Assembly (NCBI GenBank): GCA_003508835.1
Contig: PUFA01000007.1
Location: forward strand, 15,585,001-15,649,000
Reading direction: 5' to 3'
DNA length: 64,000 nucleotides
Source of the DNA: Eonycteris spelaea
Taxonomy: Eukaryota; Chordata; Mammalia; Chiroptera; Pteropodidae
The position numbers and the translations under genes are program-made. Below, one piece after another: positions 31,500 to 43,119 of this stretch (within the stretch, counting starts at the first letter, position 1; each line of letters starts with the position of its first letter). The notes beneath the pieces are model-generated. The model saw only the letters and a list, made by a program, of their open reading frames with translations, ran no database searches and was not told the origin of the DNA.

Positions 31500-32300
31500 C
31501 TGTTCAGACAGTGGATAACAGGTAATGCAAGATGGTGATATTTGGGAGATGGTTCTTACCTGTGCCCTGACTTGATGCTTGAGACAGGTTCCAGAATACC
31601 ATGTAGTAGGTGAAATCCCAGAAGAGCAAGGAAATCTTGAAGAATCGAGGGTTCTGGGCTATGAAGCAGTTAGAACTTGGAAGGCAGGGACATTTATGGG
31701 GAGAAGCTATGCAGGAAAGCAGGGCCCAGAGCATGATGGGTTCCCTGAGGGCCACTGACCAACTGCTGGGCTAACAAGACACAGGAAGCATCTTCAGGAG
31801 GCCTAAAAAGTGTTTAGTATAAATAGTCCCTAAGATGACCCAGCTGTATATAATTATCAGACATGAACTTTTAAACAGGTATTATAAATACATTAAAGGA
31901 TTTGCAGGAACACCATGTACCAAATGAGTAAATAGGTAGGAAATTCTAGCAAAGAAATGGAAACTGTAAGAAAAGAACAGTTAAGTACTGAGTTAAAAAC
32001 AAATGAATAGAAATTACCCAATCCGTAGAATAGAAAGCAGAAATCTTGGGAAAAGAAATGAACAATCGTATGTGCAATGATATTATTTTATCTAGCATGC
32101 ATGCAATTGGAATACTAGAATGAGAGTTGAGAAATAGGGGCAGAAAAAAAATAAGTAATGTTCCCAAATGTCCCAAAGTTGCCACACCAATCCTCAGAGC
32201 CAAAAGTGTCAGAAAATCCCAAGTAGGATAGATATGAAGAAGAGAATATCACACCTGGGTGAAATACATAATAAAATGCTTTAAAAATGTCTACGTAACA
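31500..32300 (+). mobile_element. old LINE-1 5' region with ORF1 remnant, sense
   Basis: From about 31790 the sequence keeps landmarks of a LINE-1 ORF1 region: 'atgaatagaaattacccaat', 'gaatagaaagcagaaatctt', 'catgcaattggaatactaga', 'aggggcagaaaaaaaataag', 'aatgttcccaaatgtcccaa', 'cacacctgggtgaaatac'. ORF1 encodes the RNA-binding coiled-coil protein of L1; no frame survives here. The segment 31500-31790 may be the L1 5' UTR, less certain. Confidence 0.55.
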
Positions 32301-34400
32301 TATTTTAACACTTTTTATTATAATTTCAGTGGAACTATGAATCCTTGATTCTGCTCTTTCTGCAGCATGCTATATAGGTAAAGGTGTCTGTGGGAACCAA
32401 TTCACTCTGTAAGACACAGCACACCTTTATAAAATATGCTTTTGTGGGTCCTACATGGCACCCAAAGTCTATGTGATTTCAAGTCTATGAAGGATTGTTC
32501 TTTCCTGGGCAGTTGAAAACAAAAATTCGGAAGTGTCAGGAATATCTGGTTACTAACTAAAGTCATGCTTCATGATCAACAACGACAACAACTAAAACCC
32601 ACCATAAACAGAGAAATACACATCTAGCAGTTTTAAATATGAGTGCCCGAAACAAACTGTCCTAAAAATTTTAAAAGAAGTTTAATTTTTTAAATGACAT
32701 TGGTTTTGAGCCCTAGAATGGAAAGGTAGGCCAGACGACTTTGCAGTTGTAGTGATTCAGTTATTGGAAATTATTCAGCCATCGGCACATTAAACATTGG
32801 ACATCCCCTAATTTCTGTCTCCTCTCCTTCTAAAATTCCCGCTAGACATGTATGGAACCTTTAAATTCCATTGCCCATCGAAAACACCCATTTTTGTAAA
32901 GGTATTCATGTTTTTATTTTCTGTGCTCCATTCTGGGTTATTTCCTTAGGCATCAAATTCAGTTTAATTATCCTTTCTTTAGCTTTATGTAATCTACTCT
33001 TTAACCTATACATTGAATTTTCATTGTACATTTATATAAATTTTATTTGATTCCTCTGTAAAAATGTACCTGTTGTAGATAATATTATTTGGTTATTCGA
33101 TTTTGTTTTCTACTCATTATTTATGTCATTATTTTATTTATTTGTCATTAATTATTTTAAACAGATGTTTAAATAGATTCATTCAAGGTACTCTATTTTT
33201 TAAAATTCTTTTCCTGAATGCATTGTTCTCACTCATGAAAGTTCATTTATTCATGTCATTTGTAATTATTTTATTTGAGCTCATAGTTGGTTAGACTATT
33301 ATCCTTTCTGGGAGTTCCATGAACCTTTTGCTGTGAAAGTGTTTTTATAGGAACAGTTTCTAATTTCAATCAGATCAATAGATGTGTTGACAGTTTGATA
33401 ACTAGATTTTGTCAGTATCTCAGCTGTTTGCTGCTTCACTTCGTGGTGTGAATTTGTACCTCACATCCATAGGCGGCATTTGGTTTAGTGTTTTTACCTG
33501 AGGTTTAGAAAAACAAAGCTTATGGAAGAGCGTTAATATGCTATTGTTTTAAAAATAGTATAATTACAGAGAGTAGGAGTGTGGGACAAGGGGAGTAAAG
33601 CAGGAAAGAACAGAGTTAGTGCAAATATTTGGTCTTTCTCTGGCCACTGCTAGCTAGATATGACTGATAGCTTCATCCTTGGGATCATGCCTCTGAGCAG
33701 CCTTACAAATTGCTTATCAGCAGCTTCGCTGTGTGTTGAAGGCAGGGTGAGGAGGGAGAGTCCATTAGAAAGGAGAACAAAATTTGTCCCTGGGATTCAT
33801 CGGATACTATCTCCCATTGGTTAGAAAGTTCATCCCATGGATGTGAACTCCCCTGCATTTCAAGGTTGCAAATGCATGGGGCCCCACAGGATTCTACAGT
33901 ACTCTACCCCTAATGTTTAGCAAGGGAGCTCCAGGAAAGAGGCAGGAAGCAACGCGCATGCAGGCAGGTAAGACGTATTGTGTGGTCAGGAGGCGAGGCT
34001 CAGTTAAATCCCACCTGTGTAGTCAGGAGCTTCCAGGAGTACAAGCATTGGTCTTAGACTCTCTTGGTAGGTTGGATTCTAGACCTTGGTGAGAATGCAA
34101 GTAATCATTAGAATTGGTTTGATCAAAAGGCAATTGCTTATGGATGGGAGGATTACGTAATACAGTCTAGTATATTGTGGTTTCATTTTCTTGCTTGGGT
34201 ACCTTTTTCCTTTCCTTTTCTCTTGATAAATAATAATCATCCTCAGTATGTGCAAGGGTGGGTAGACACATGTCTAGTTGTTGTTGTTTTTTCATGGAAT
34301 TGGTAGCTCTTTTATACTGAATGTCTAAATTTTAGATCTCTTGCTTTATCTCATGAACTGGCATATTTGGCAGGCTGTTATAGTGATTCAAGTGAGAGAC
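32301..34400. other. unique sequence, GC-richer part at 33640-34080
   Basis: No gene or repeat identified. The part at 33640-34080 is GC-richer, with CpGs ('aagcaacgcgcatgcagg') and a donor-like cag|gtaaga at 33965-33973, but no exon structure can be assembled. Confidence 0.35.
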
Positions 34401-34402
34401 AG

Positions 34403-34403
<1 letters not shown>

Positions 34404-34439
<36 letters not shown>
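34404..34439. repeat. (GT)n microsatellite
   Basis: About 18 uninterrupted GT units. Confidence 0.97.
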
Positions 34440-34441
<2 letters not shown>

Positions 34442-35930
34442 AAATTTTCCTACCTCACCAGGAATGATTAAACAAGAAACATAAATATGAGATATGTAAT
34501 TTTAAAAATTATGGAATACTATATAGACCTTGTTATTACATTGGTGCTTATTAATACATGAAGTTTCAAAAGAGAGAGAAATTCACCTTTTTTAACACTT
34601 TTCAGTTCCATTGACAGTCACTTAGTGCATAATTTTAGGCATTATCTCACTCAGTTTCTAACAGACATGTGTCCTGGCTCGAAGTTTGTCACTTAGACAT
34701 TTTGTCCACTATAGATCCTGTAAAGGCATCTGGAGGAGAATATATAAATATAATCTAGATAATTTTATTTATTTAAGAAAGGTATTGTCTCACTCTCCGT
34801 ATTTAAAAGTTTCTCTGTGTCCTTCATGTGAGTTCTCGTTGCAGATACGTCTGCTTGCTTTGTGTCATGACTGGAACGCTGCCACAACTATATAAATCAT
34901 ACAGCTTCCCACATCACGGACTGAAAAAGGGTGATTTACCCCTTATTAGTATAGACACCAACACATTTGGGAAGTTTTTAAATTGTGAATCAGCTAAATT
35001 AGTATTAAAACATTTAAAATAGTATACCTGTTATGAAAATATGATGAAAATGCATAATTATTTTTAAGTATTCATGTTATGGTAGAGACTATACAACTAG
35101 GTAGGAGAGCGCTAGAAAAGAAAGAGCAGTGATAATTTAACAAAAAGCTAAGGTAAGAATCACACAATAGGAGATTGATTGACCTTCAAATCAGATCAAT
35201 GAAGTGATTTTCTGTTTAATTGCTTTTTTAGGATTGGTTCTGTAAGCACTGCAGTTCATCAAAGTTCTATGTATTTTTTCCCCCTCTTAATTTAACCACA
35301 TTGATGCTTTTCCAAAGTAGCCCCAGGGAGGTCTTCCACTGATAGTCTGGGTGGAATAAGCAATTATGATTAATAAATACCAGGTTATTGTGCATTAGGT
35401 AGGCAGTTGTCTTTTTGATAAGTTAAGAATAGATACCTTTAGTCAGAAAAGGACTTAAAGATCTGCGGAAAACAATTGAAAAATAAAAAATACTATTTCC
35501 TGACTAGAGAATTGTTACAACACATGTGAAGACGCGAACCAAAATTTAAAACCTTGGCTAGGGTTTTTTCAGTTTGTAAAGACATTTCAGCTTCAAGATG
35601 ACGCTTTCTTCTTTCACTCTTTCTCACTCCCCTCACAGAATTACTATCAAGTTGTTTGTTTAAGCCCATGAGAGTGAGGGAAAAATCAGTTAGTTTTTGT
35701 TATTTAGTTGCTGAGACTTAAAATTTGCTAAAAAGTTTTAATTTTTTAAAAAGAGAGTGAGTGAGAAAATGAAGAATATTCATCCTGAAAGAATTAATAT
35801 AGCATTTTATGAGAAAAAATACATTGCCTTTGTGGATACTATATTTGTGGAGAATAAGTTAACCTCTTTAAGAAGAATAAAGATGAAATGACACTGTAAA
35901 ATTGGCTATGTGTTGAATCAGCCATCTCAC
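34440..35930. other. unique sequence, no feature recognised
   Basis: Small frames at 34686-35022 (plus) lack resemblance. No repeat is recognised. Confidence 0.4.
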
Positions 35931-35934
35931 TTCT

Positions 35935-36070
35935 ATCCTAAACAGATAATCTGCATGAAAGGGTTCTCAGCAAAGTGAATATACTAATCACTGCTGAGCT
36001 ATATACTTATAGGTGATTAAGATGGTAAATTTTATGTTATATGTACTTTATCACAATTAAAGACAAATAA
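35935..36070 (+). repeat. LINE-1 (L1M-type) 3' end
   Basis: 'caaagtgaatatactaatca', 'atggtaaattttatgttata' and 'tgtactttatcacaattaaa' match the L1M terminus (ctgtgaatatactaaaaacc ... ggtgaattttatggtatgtg ... attatatctcaataaag), followed by an A-rich end. Confidence 0.75.
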
Positions 36071-36094
36071 CATACGCACACATCTATTATCCTG

Positions 36095-36575
36095 AGCAGC
36101 TTTTGAGAGTCAAGAATGCAGAACAGCTTCGCTAAATATTTCTTGCTTTGAATCCCTCACGAGGCTGCAGTCAAGTTAACAGCTCAGGCTTCAGTCATCC
36201 AGAAGTTGGACTGGGGCTGGAGCATCCATTTCCAAGATGACTCACACATCTGGCTGTTGACCAGGAGACCTCATTTTCTCCTGACTCTTGCTACAGGGAC
36301 TTGGTTTCTCACCACTTAGCCTTTTCACAGGGCCATATGTTCATATGGCATGGCACTGACTCCTTCTAGAGCAGAGATTCAAGGGTGAGGCAAAAGGGAC
36401 ACTATCTTTTATACATAGTTTCAGTAGTGATATGCTGTTGCTTTCATTGTATTCTATGGTTCCAGCAGACCAAACCTAATATAGTATGAGAGGAGACTGA
36501 CCAAGGTTGAGTATACTGGGAGATCAGGACCATTTGGGTTTATCTTGGAAGCTGGCTATGATACCATCCCCACAT
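36095..36575 (-). mobile_element. MaLR-like LTR, antisense
   Basis: About 480 bp old LTR. On the plus strand: 'aatccctcacgaggctgcag', 'gttggactggggctggagca', 'tccatttccaagatgactca', 'acacatctggctgttgacca', 'ttgtattctatggttccagc', 'aggagactgaccaaggttga' and 'atcttggaagctggctatga'. These are landmarks of a common placental MaLR/ERVL-class LTR. No internal region. Its far end (36487-36575) is the part also found at 18632-18712. Confidence 0.7.
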
Positions 36576-36838
36576 GACAATTGTTTCTTTTTGCTGTGAC
36601 ATAGTGTATTATATTGGACTAACTGATCCATCAAAATAGTTTAGTGGTTACCAGAGGGAAAAGGGAGGTATAGGGGGATATGGGGAAAGGGGATCAAGTA
36701 TATAGCTATTGAAGGAGATTTGATTTTGAGTGGTAAACACACAATGCAGCGTATGTAGGACAAATTAATTTGTTTACTCAAAACCTATATAATTTTATTA
36801 ACCAAGGTCACCCCAGTAAGTTTAATTAAAATATTTCT
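36576..36838 (+). repeat. LINE-1 3' UTR end, sense
   Basis: 'attgtttctttttgctgtga', 'attatattggactaactgat', 'tagtggttaccagagggaaa', 'aaacacacaatgcagcgtat', 'aaacctatataattttatta' and 'accaaggtcaccccagtaag' give a LINE-1 3' terminus. It has the same order and the same LTR junction as the copy at 18713-18970. Confidence 0.8.
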
Positions 36839-37630
36839 AAATACTACATGCAGTACAGAAATAATTTTTGGGGCCATCATAAGGCAAATAAGAAAGTTGA
36901 GACTTGAGAAGCCAGGATACCTGAAAGAATTAAAATGCTTTGAACTGAGAGTTACTTTGCTTTAAGTCCTCAGAGCATTTACTGATTTCTGGCACTGAGC
37001 AAGGAGAGGACAAGCAAGAAGCAGGGACAGTTCTCCTGGGTTGGGGAGAATCAAATGGGAATTTGGGGCTAGATGCTCAACCAAGAGCCAACATATCCAA
37101 TGTTACAGCTTTAGGCATCGGAGCAGACAGTAACACCTGAGGATGTTCTGAGTTACATACACTGTATCAGGAGATACACCCTTTCTCTTTACCTATTCCG
37201 TTGCTTTCCCTTTGCCATTTGATGAATATGAGTTGCATACATTTTTATATCAGACTGGAAGTATATGAGGATTAGTTTTGTAATTCAAAGGAAGACGCAC
37301 ATAAATTTTACAGAGAAGTCAAACCCTGGATGACGATGATGATGGTACTCTTTCATTGTTGTCTGGCCTTATCCTGTGTACCTAATCGGAAGCCTCACAA
37401 GTGTACAGTGCGATGAATGCAACATTAAGGTTGTTCTGGTTCACATACCATCTTTGTTGACATAAACACAGTAAGACTTTGGCTTATTTTAATCAGGACA
37501 ACAATAATGCATGGGTTTTCACGAAATTTGGAAAGTATATTTGATATGCTGTTATTTATATTCTTCATTGTAATGGATGATGTGAAATTCACTTTGGATG
37601 ACCTGGGTGATATTTCAAAAAGATAGTTGG
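36839..37630. other. unique sequence, no feature recognised
   Basis: No gene or repeat seen. Confidence 0.4.
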
Positions 37631-37806
37631 CGATATACATATATACATATGCACACATACACACATATATGTATGTATAAATATATATGTATAAGTATAT
37701 ATATTTACATGCACAGATATACATATAATAATGCATAAACATATAATAAATATACATAGTTGCATACATTATATATATGATCGTTATATATGTATATGAA
37801 TGTATG
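37631..37806. repeat. TA/CA-rich simple repeat (ATATAC/ATATGT words)
   Basis: Alternating purine-pyrimidine words such as catatatacatatgcacaca and gtatatatatttacatg over ~175 bp; self-complementary, able to form cruciforms. The 114-codon minus-strand frame (37425-37769) with its Tyr/Ile run is produced by it. Confidence 0.9.
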
Positions 37807-37834
37807 CTTGCTTGTTTTTTCAGTTATTTATGTG

Positions 37835-37930
37835 TTTATTACTATGGGCAGGCATTTTACAGATGTCATATCATTTAATCTCTGGAAACACTCCTGAGAA
37901 GTAAATATAACACTCAAAATCTGACTTAAC
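37835..37930 (-). repeat. possible MIR fragment, antisense
   Basis: 'ggcaggcattttacagatgt' and 'catatcatttaatctctgga' resemble antisense MIR (gccaggcactttacatatg ... ctcatttaatcct). Confidence 0.45.
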
Positions 37931-38529
37931 TGATATAACATGTAGAAAACATATATAGAATTATATTTTTCTGTAACATACTAGCTCTGGATAAGTGGTT
38001 AATGTCAGCAATGTCTTTATTCTACATGGTCATGTAGAGACCTAATACCTTCAATTTCTTTCTGTTACTTGAGTTATTGTCGCTTCATTTACATAGAAAA
38101 GTAGATGCCTTAAAATTCAAGTTTTAGCTAGCTCAAAGGAAAGGTGTAAGCTGCAGAGAGAACACAGAAGAAGAATACTCATACCATAGTCTTAAGAGAC
38201 CTAGGCCTATAAATGGCATACATCATTTCTACTCACATGCCAGTGGAGAGAATATAGTCAAATAGTATCATCTAAATGCCATGGGGCCGGGATGTTTGTG
38301 GAAAACTAGCAATATTTCATATGGTGGGTGTGATAGAGATGCTGGTTGTTTCCTAATATATTCTTGCTTTTTACTGTGACAATAGAATCCCTACTTTTTG
38401 GTTGCACATAGGTCCATATCAGTCCTGGTCCACTTGCTCAGAGTTTTATGGGAGAAAATTCAGTCTTCCTTAAGCCTTTGTTACTTTTCGGATTTCTGTC
38501 ACTAGAAACTAAATATAACTCCAATTAAT

Positions 38530-38660
38530 ATAATTGGTATTGTTATCCTTCTTCTAATGACAAATTTTTGCCCAGAGAGGTAAATGATCTTGATTTAGGA
38601 TATAAACCCAAGGCAGTCTTGCTTCATCCAATGCTTTTCTCCCTGCACCATTAAGCCAAG
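38530..38660 (-). repeat. MIR fragment, antisense
   Basis: 'tttttgcccagagaggtaaa', 'taaacccaaggcagtcttgc' and 'tgctttctccctgcaccat'-like words fit antisense MIR (cccaggcagtctgactcc ... accactatgctat). The order is right and divergence is high. Confidence 0.6.
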
Positions 38661-38766
38661 ACACAAATGAAAACAAATCATGATCAATTTTAGTGACAAT
38701 GGGAATATACACACTTCTCTTGAGGAATTTCAGCAAGTTGATTAGTCAAATTGCTGTGTACTGTAC

Positions 38767-38895
38767 TTTTTTTTTTTTTTTTTTTTTTTTTCGGTCACTG
38801 TGTCAGAGCAGGGCTGGCTTGCCTGTCCTGAGCAGGCCTCATCCAGGTAGCTCTTTGTAAAAGCTCCAGAATTCTGAGCCTCAAAGGAGCAGATA
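38767..38895 (-). mobile_element. unidentified retroposed sequence with intact poly(A) tail, antisense
   Basis: A perfect T25 run (38767-38791) is followed by GC-richer sequence 'cggtcactgtgtcagagcag', 'ggctggcttgcctgtcctga', 'gcaggcctcatccaggtagc'. On the minus strand this reads as a short GC-rich transcript ending in A25. An uninterrupted tail suggests a comparatively recent insertion. I could not find flanking target-site duplications, nor identify the source; it does not match the 5S SINE body. Confidence 0.35.
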
Positions 38896-38899
38896 AAAA

Positions 38900-39460
38900 G
38901 TAAAGTTAGATTTGTTGAACTAAATGAAACACCAGATACAAGCAAACAGGGAAATGCCATCAGTTCAGGAATAACAGTATTTTTTCTAGTATGTCTTGAA
39001 TGCTTTAGGATGGAAGGCTACAAATCCAATCTCTGTCTATTGTCCTTTGTTGACAACAGTTGTTGTGAACATTAAGTCAGTCAGTGTGCTTGTGGGAAGA
39101 TAGGTTAGCTGATCCTTCCCAATGATTGACATCCTTGAATTGCAGAGAATTGACTGATGTAGAGATGATCTAGTCTTTTGACCTTGAGGTTGTCATGTTG
39201 ATAGTGTCATGGGGTTCACACTGGTTACAAGTTGCTGACTGAACCTGATTTTTTTCTCCATTAAGAACTAGGATTATGCAATAAATGAGGGAAAAAATGA
39301 AAGCATACACTGCAATAAAAGCCTTTTCTTAATAACAACATTAATATTCTTAATGCATTCTAAATGCATATTAGGCATATAGTTACCAATTAAGCCATTA
39401 TCTTGTTTTATAAACTGCTCTCATAAAAAAAAAGATAATATATTTTATAATAATAAAAAG
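38900..39460. other. unique sequence, no feature recognised
   Basis: No gene or repeat seen. Confidence 0.4.
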
Positions 39461-39464
39461 ATAA

Positions 39465-39640
39465 TATTCAGTTTGGTAGTGTGGAAAGAACACAGAAGGA
39501 TGAAGATTTGAGTTCTAGACTCAGCTATGCTAAGTTACAGAATGACTTTGGGGAAGGAAATTACCTGAATGTCCTGAACTTTATTTTCCACATCTGAAAA
39601 ATCAGAGCTAAATGACCTCTAAGGGGTCTCTAAGCTGTAA
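39465..39640 (+). repeat. MIR SINE
   Basis: 'agtgtggaaagaacacagaa', 'gatttgagttctagactcag', 'cagaatgactttggggaagg', 'aaattacctgaatgtcctga' and 'ttattttccacatctgaaaa' follow MIR order over its 5' and central parts. Confidence 0.75.
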
Positions 39641-40755
39641 AATTAAAAGGGGAAGAATCTGGGATTCTGTTATCCCAATTATAATATAAACTCTTTATTG
39701 TGCTAATTTCTGAGAGTAGGAATAACTGCTTTTTATCAATATTTTACCATATGGAGTTATTTTTGTTTGAAGGGACATGATTTAACATCTAGTTTTTAAA
39801 ATTTCGATAACACCAAACTATGAAATAATAACCAGAATCGGTCATCACAATACGTTAAGAATTTTCTGCACTTTTTGAGAAATTGAATATAATTATTTGA
39901 TTTCACCTTGACTGTCATATAATTCTGTGTCAACAGTAAGAATAGTTAGTCCCCAATTTTTGAAATGAAATGTATGTTCATCATACACTTGTAAATTTTT
40001 CTCTTTGGTAATTATATGGTGAATTATTTTAGAGACGAAGCCATCTTGGTATAAAGAGTGAAATAGCAACATTGTCATACATGGGACCCTTGCAATTTCT
40101 ATGGATACAGTTTTATTTTGTGACTGCTTCTCTTCCTGATTCTATAAACAAAAATGAAGAATAGAAATACCCTCCAAACCTTCCAAGATTCCAGTGACAC
40201 AGAACCTAATACTATGAAGCCCAGTTTTTTAATTCTTATATGTTACTTTATTAATTATCATACCTAGACATAAAATGTCAAATGTATGGAAATTTACCAG
40301 GAATAATTTAACCCAAACAAATGTTCCTGCCACTTACTTTATAAACACCTGGATTTTGTTTTAGATCATTTTTTATTTTAACCTTACTAATATAGCTGAA
40401 ATCTCCCTTTAACTCCTTATGCATCTCATTCCCTACCTTTTCTTCCAAATATATGAAATTATTATTAATGAACACCTCTCCCTATGTATCTTGGAGAGCA
40501 TTCTAAACAGTAAGTTTGGAGCTCTTTCCCCCACTCTTGCTTTTAACAAGAAAGTTGGTGTTTCATATTTAATTTTCTGTAAGTACCTATTTTAACTTAA
40601 TTGTCAAAATGTGTTAATCACTTAACAGCCAGAAATAATGTTTTTCTGTAGCAGTAACTATTTTTTTTTCCTTTGTGTCAACATCTGGATGTGTGAGGAA
40701 CTAGAGCCTAATTTAGAAAAATGCTGGTTAATTTCACTATTTATACACAATTTTA
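39641..40755. other. unique sequence, no feature recognised
   Basis: AT-rich; small frames at 39893-40078 (minus) and 40638-40829 (plus) without resemblance. Confidence 0.4.
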
Positions 40756-40759
40756 AAGA

Positions 40760-41075
40760 AAATTATACTTTATTGTGGTATAATTTACATATTGTAAAAT
40801 TCATCTATTTTAAATGTGCAATTCAATGACTTTTAGTAAATTTACTAAGTTATGTAATTATCACCATAATCCAGTTTTAGACTATTTAATCATCCTAGTA
40901 AGGTTGCTCATATCCATTTATAGTTAATACCCATCTCCTCTTTCCCACCAGCCCTGGATTAGGCAATTGTTAATCCATTTTTTGTCTCCATAGATTTACC
41001 TTTTTCAGACATTGCCCATAAAAGGAATTATAGAGTCTGTGGTCTTTTGTACTTGACTTTTTTTCTCAAACACAT
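40760..41075 (-). repeat. LINE-1 3' UTR fragment, antisense
   Basis: 'actttattgtggtataattt', 'atgtgcaattcaatgacttt', 'gtaattatcaccataatcca', 'gtctccatagatttaccttt' and 'gtggtcttttgtacttgact' are the reverse complement of an old L1 3' UTR (aattcagtggttttta ... catcaccacaatcca ... tatggatttgcct). Confidence 0.85.
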
Positions 41076-41651
41076 ATTATTTCTTTTTCATAAGAAACTG
41101 CAGAAACTTGCTGTTATGGTTTTCTTATGAGGCTTTGGTGGCAGGCACTCAGTTTTAGGGTGGGGCTTTTAATTGTGATTGTTTAATGAGCTGAAGTTGG
41201 ATGGAGATCACTGAGTAATATTTGGAAGCCACATGTTGAAATTCGTTGAGAGCACAGATGTTTCTCATTTATGTAGATCAGTTTTCTACAAATACAAAAC
41301 AGTATTTTTATTGTTATCTTATTGAAAGTGACGTGGAACCCAACCTTGTTCGTTATCCACATTGAATGCTTATAATATAATTTTGATATGTTTTATGCCT
41401 TTGCTGGTACATGAAGAACGAAACAATTACTTTGAATAAATTGATATTTAATTTTATATATTTCAAAACATTTATTCATAGTGAAGTTGTTTCCAAAAGT
41501 GTTAAGCAGTTTTGAAGCCATCCATAAGGCAAAACATGAATGCTAGTGCTTTTTAGTGCAAATAACATCACACTCAGATGTTTGTATATCCTGTTATTAA
41601 GGAGGTAAACAGTATTTATGTTTAAGTTTGTTCTAACATGATTATTATCGT

Positions 41652-41662
41652 CCCCCCCCCCC
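41652..41662. repeat. (C)11 homopolymer
   Basis: Eleven C residues followed by CGG-type context; isolated in AT-rich DNA. Confidence 0.9.
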
Positions 41663-42119
41663 GGATTAAAATCAAGAAATATCAAATCAACAAAACAAAG
41701 TAGAAATATAGCAAACACAAAACATATATAAAATCTTACATAGTTTTAGAAATCCTCTATTTGAAACTGTTGCATTTCTTTTTAAACACCAGGCATTAGA
41801 GAACATATAAAAGTAACAGGGCTGTATCTCAGGGATTACTGAGGATTGATTCCTATCTACTTTCTTGGTTTATTATTCCTTTCAATTTTGTCCTAATTAA
41901 TGGTTTAAATGTATATATTTAAATGTACTTAATAGACTTATAATATAAAGTATTTATAGCATGCCTACCACACAGTTCAGAGTTAGCTATTATTGTTTTC
42001 ATGATTGTTATTTTGCATTTCCATAATAAGCAAGTTTATTATTTCTTCATATATTGATCCATTGTTTGAGATTGCTCTTCCATGAATAATCCAATAGATC
42101 CCTTAGATAAATATTTAAG

Positions 42120-42600
42120 CTATTAGTTTTTATAATCATATTGTTCATTAATTCAATCCTATTCCTACTTTGCTAACATCTTTTTTTTTTTTTTAGCAGG
42201 AGTGGGTATTGCATTTTATCAAGTGTTTTCTAGTACCTATGAAGATCATCATAGTGTGTCTTTAAAATCCATTAAGATGGTTAAACATATTTTTATATTC
42301 TTAAAAAATATTTCACATTTACATCCTTGGAATAAAACCCAGTTGGTGATAATGTTTATATACATTGCCTAATTTAATTAGCTCATGATTTATTTAGGAT
42401 TTTTGTATCAATATTAAAAAAAAAAGTTTGCATTATAATTTTCCTTTATCCAGTTGCGTTTGCCTGGGATTAGTATCAAGGTGCTACCAGCCTCATTAAG
42501 TAAATTGAATATATTTTCTCTTTTTATATACTTTAGGAAAGATTGTACGAAATAGACATTATCTGTTCCATGAGGGTTTTAAAAAAATGATTTAAAAACC
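42120..42600 (-). repeat. LINE-1 ORF2 internal fragment, antisense
   Basis: After a T16 run (42180-42195), 'gggtattgcattttatcaag', 'cctatgaagatcatcatagt', 'ttacatccttggaataaaac', 'aggatttttgtatcaatatt' and 'gtgctaccagcctcattaag' are the reverse complement of the central ORF2 (reverse-transcriptase/thumb region) of an old L1. No frame survives. Confidence 0.75.
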
Positions 42601-42639
42601 TTATCAATATTGTGTATATATTACAGATTTTATTTTTAA

Positions 42640-42768
42640 GTATATATATATATATATATATATGTATATACATATATATATGTAGACATGGCTGTAGATA
42701 GAGATAGAGACATAGAAATCATTGATAGCTAGGTAGATAGATAGGTAGATGATAGACAGTAGATAGAT
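42640..42768. repeat. compound (TA)n and GATA-type microsatellite
   Basis: TA dinucleotides at 42640-42683, then degraded GATA/AGAT/AGGT units to 42768 ('gtagatagataggtagatga'). Confidence 0.9.
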
Positions 42769-42784
42769 TTACTTACTGCAACTG

Positions 42785-43000
42785 TGATTAGCTAACTACA
42801 GCCTGCTAGACAAATCTGACCTATAATCTATTTTTGTAAATAAAGTTTTACTGGAATACAGCCATGTTCATTTATTTACATGCTGTCTATGACTGTTTTC
42901 ACACTACAGTGGCAACATTGATTAATTATAACAGAGACCATAGGCCCAAAATATTTAAAAAAAATATTACTGTCTGTCTACTCTTGGATTATAGAATCAA
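42785..43000 (-). mobile_element. hAT-Charlie-type non-autonomous DNA transposon
   Basis: 'ctacagcctgctagacaaat', 'ttttgtaaataaagttttac', 'tggaatacagccatgttcat', 'catgctgtctatgactgttt', 'acactacagtggcaacattg' and 'acagagaccataggcccaaa' are the landmarks of a common short Charlie-group element. Related copies carry no transposase. The exact subfamily is not assigned. An oppositely oriented copy lies at 49470-49620. Confidence 0.8.
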
Positions 43001-43119
43001 TATATTTCGAAGTTACTCATTTATTAAAAATTTCTGTGTAGTATTGAGTCAATTTGATTATGTATGTATTTTCTTGACAATATTTTATTACATCTAACTT
43101 TTCAATACATTTTTAATGA

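Noticed and set aside
33965..33973. Splice donor cag|gtaaga in a GC-richer block
   Set aside because: No acceptor or conserved frame could be paired with it.
34404..34439. CRISPR array or other prokaryote-type repeat
   Set aside because: Pure dinucleotide array; the whole window is mammalian in repeat content.
36095..36575. Endogenous retrovirus with coding potential
   Set aside because: Only a solo decayed LTR is present; no gag, pol or env-like sequence flanks it.
38767..38895. Copy of the 5S SINE or its body
   Set aside because: The sequence next to the T run matches neither the 5S head nor the shared 3' body.
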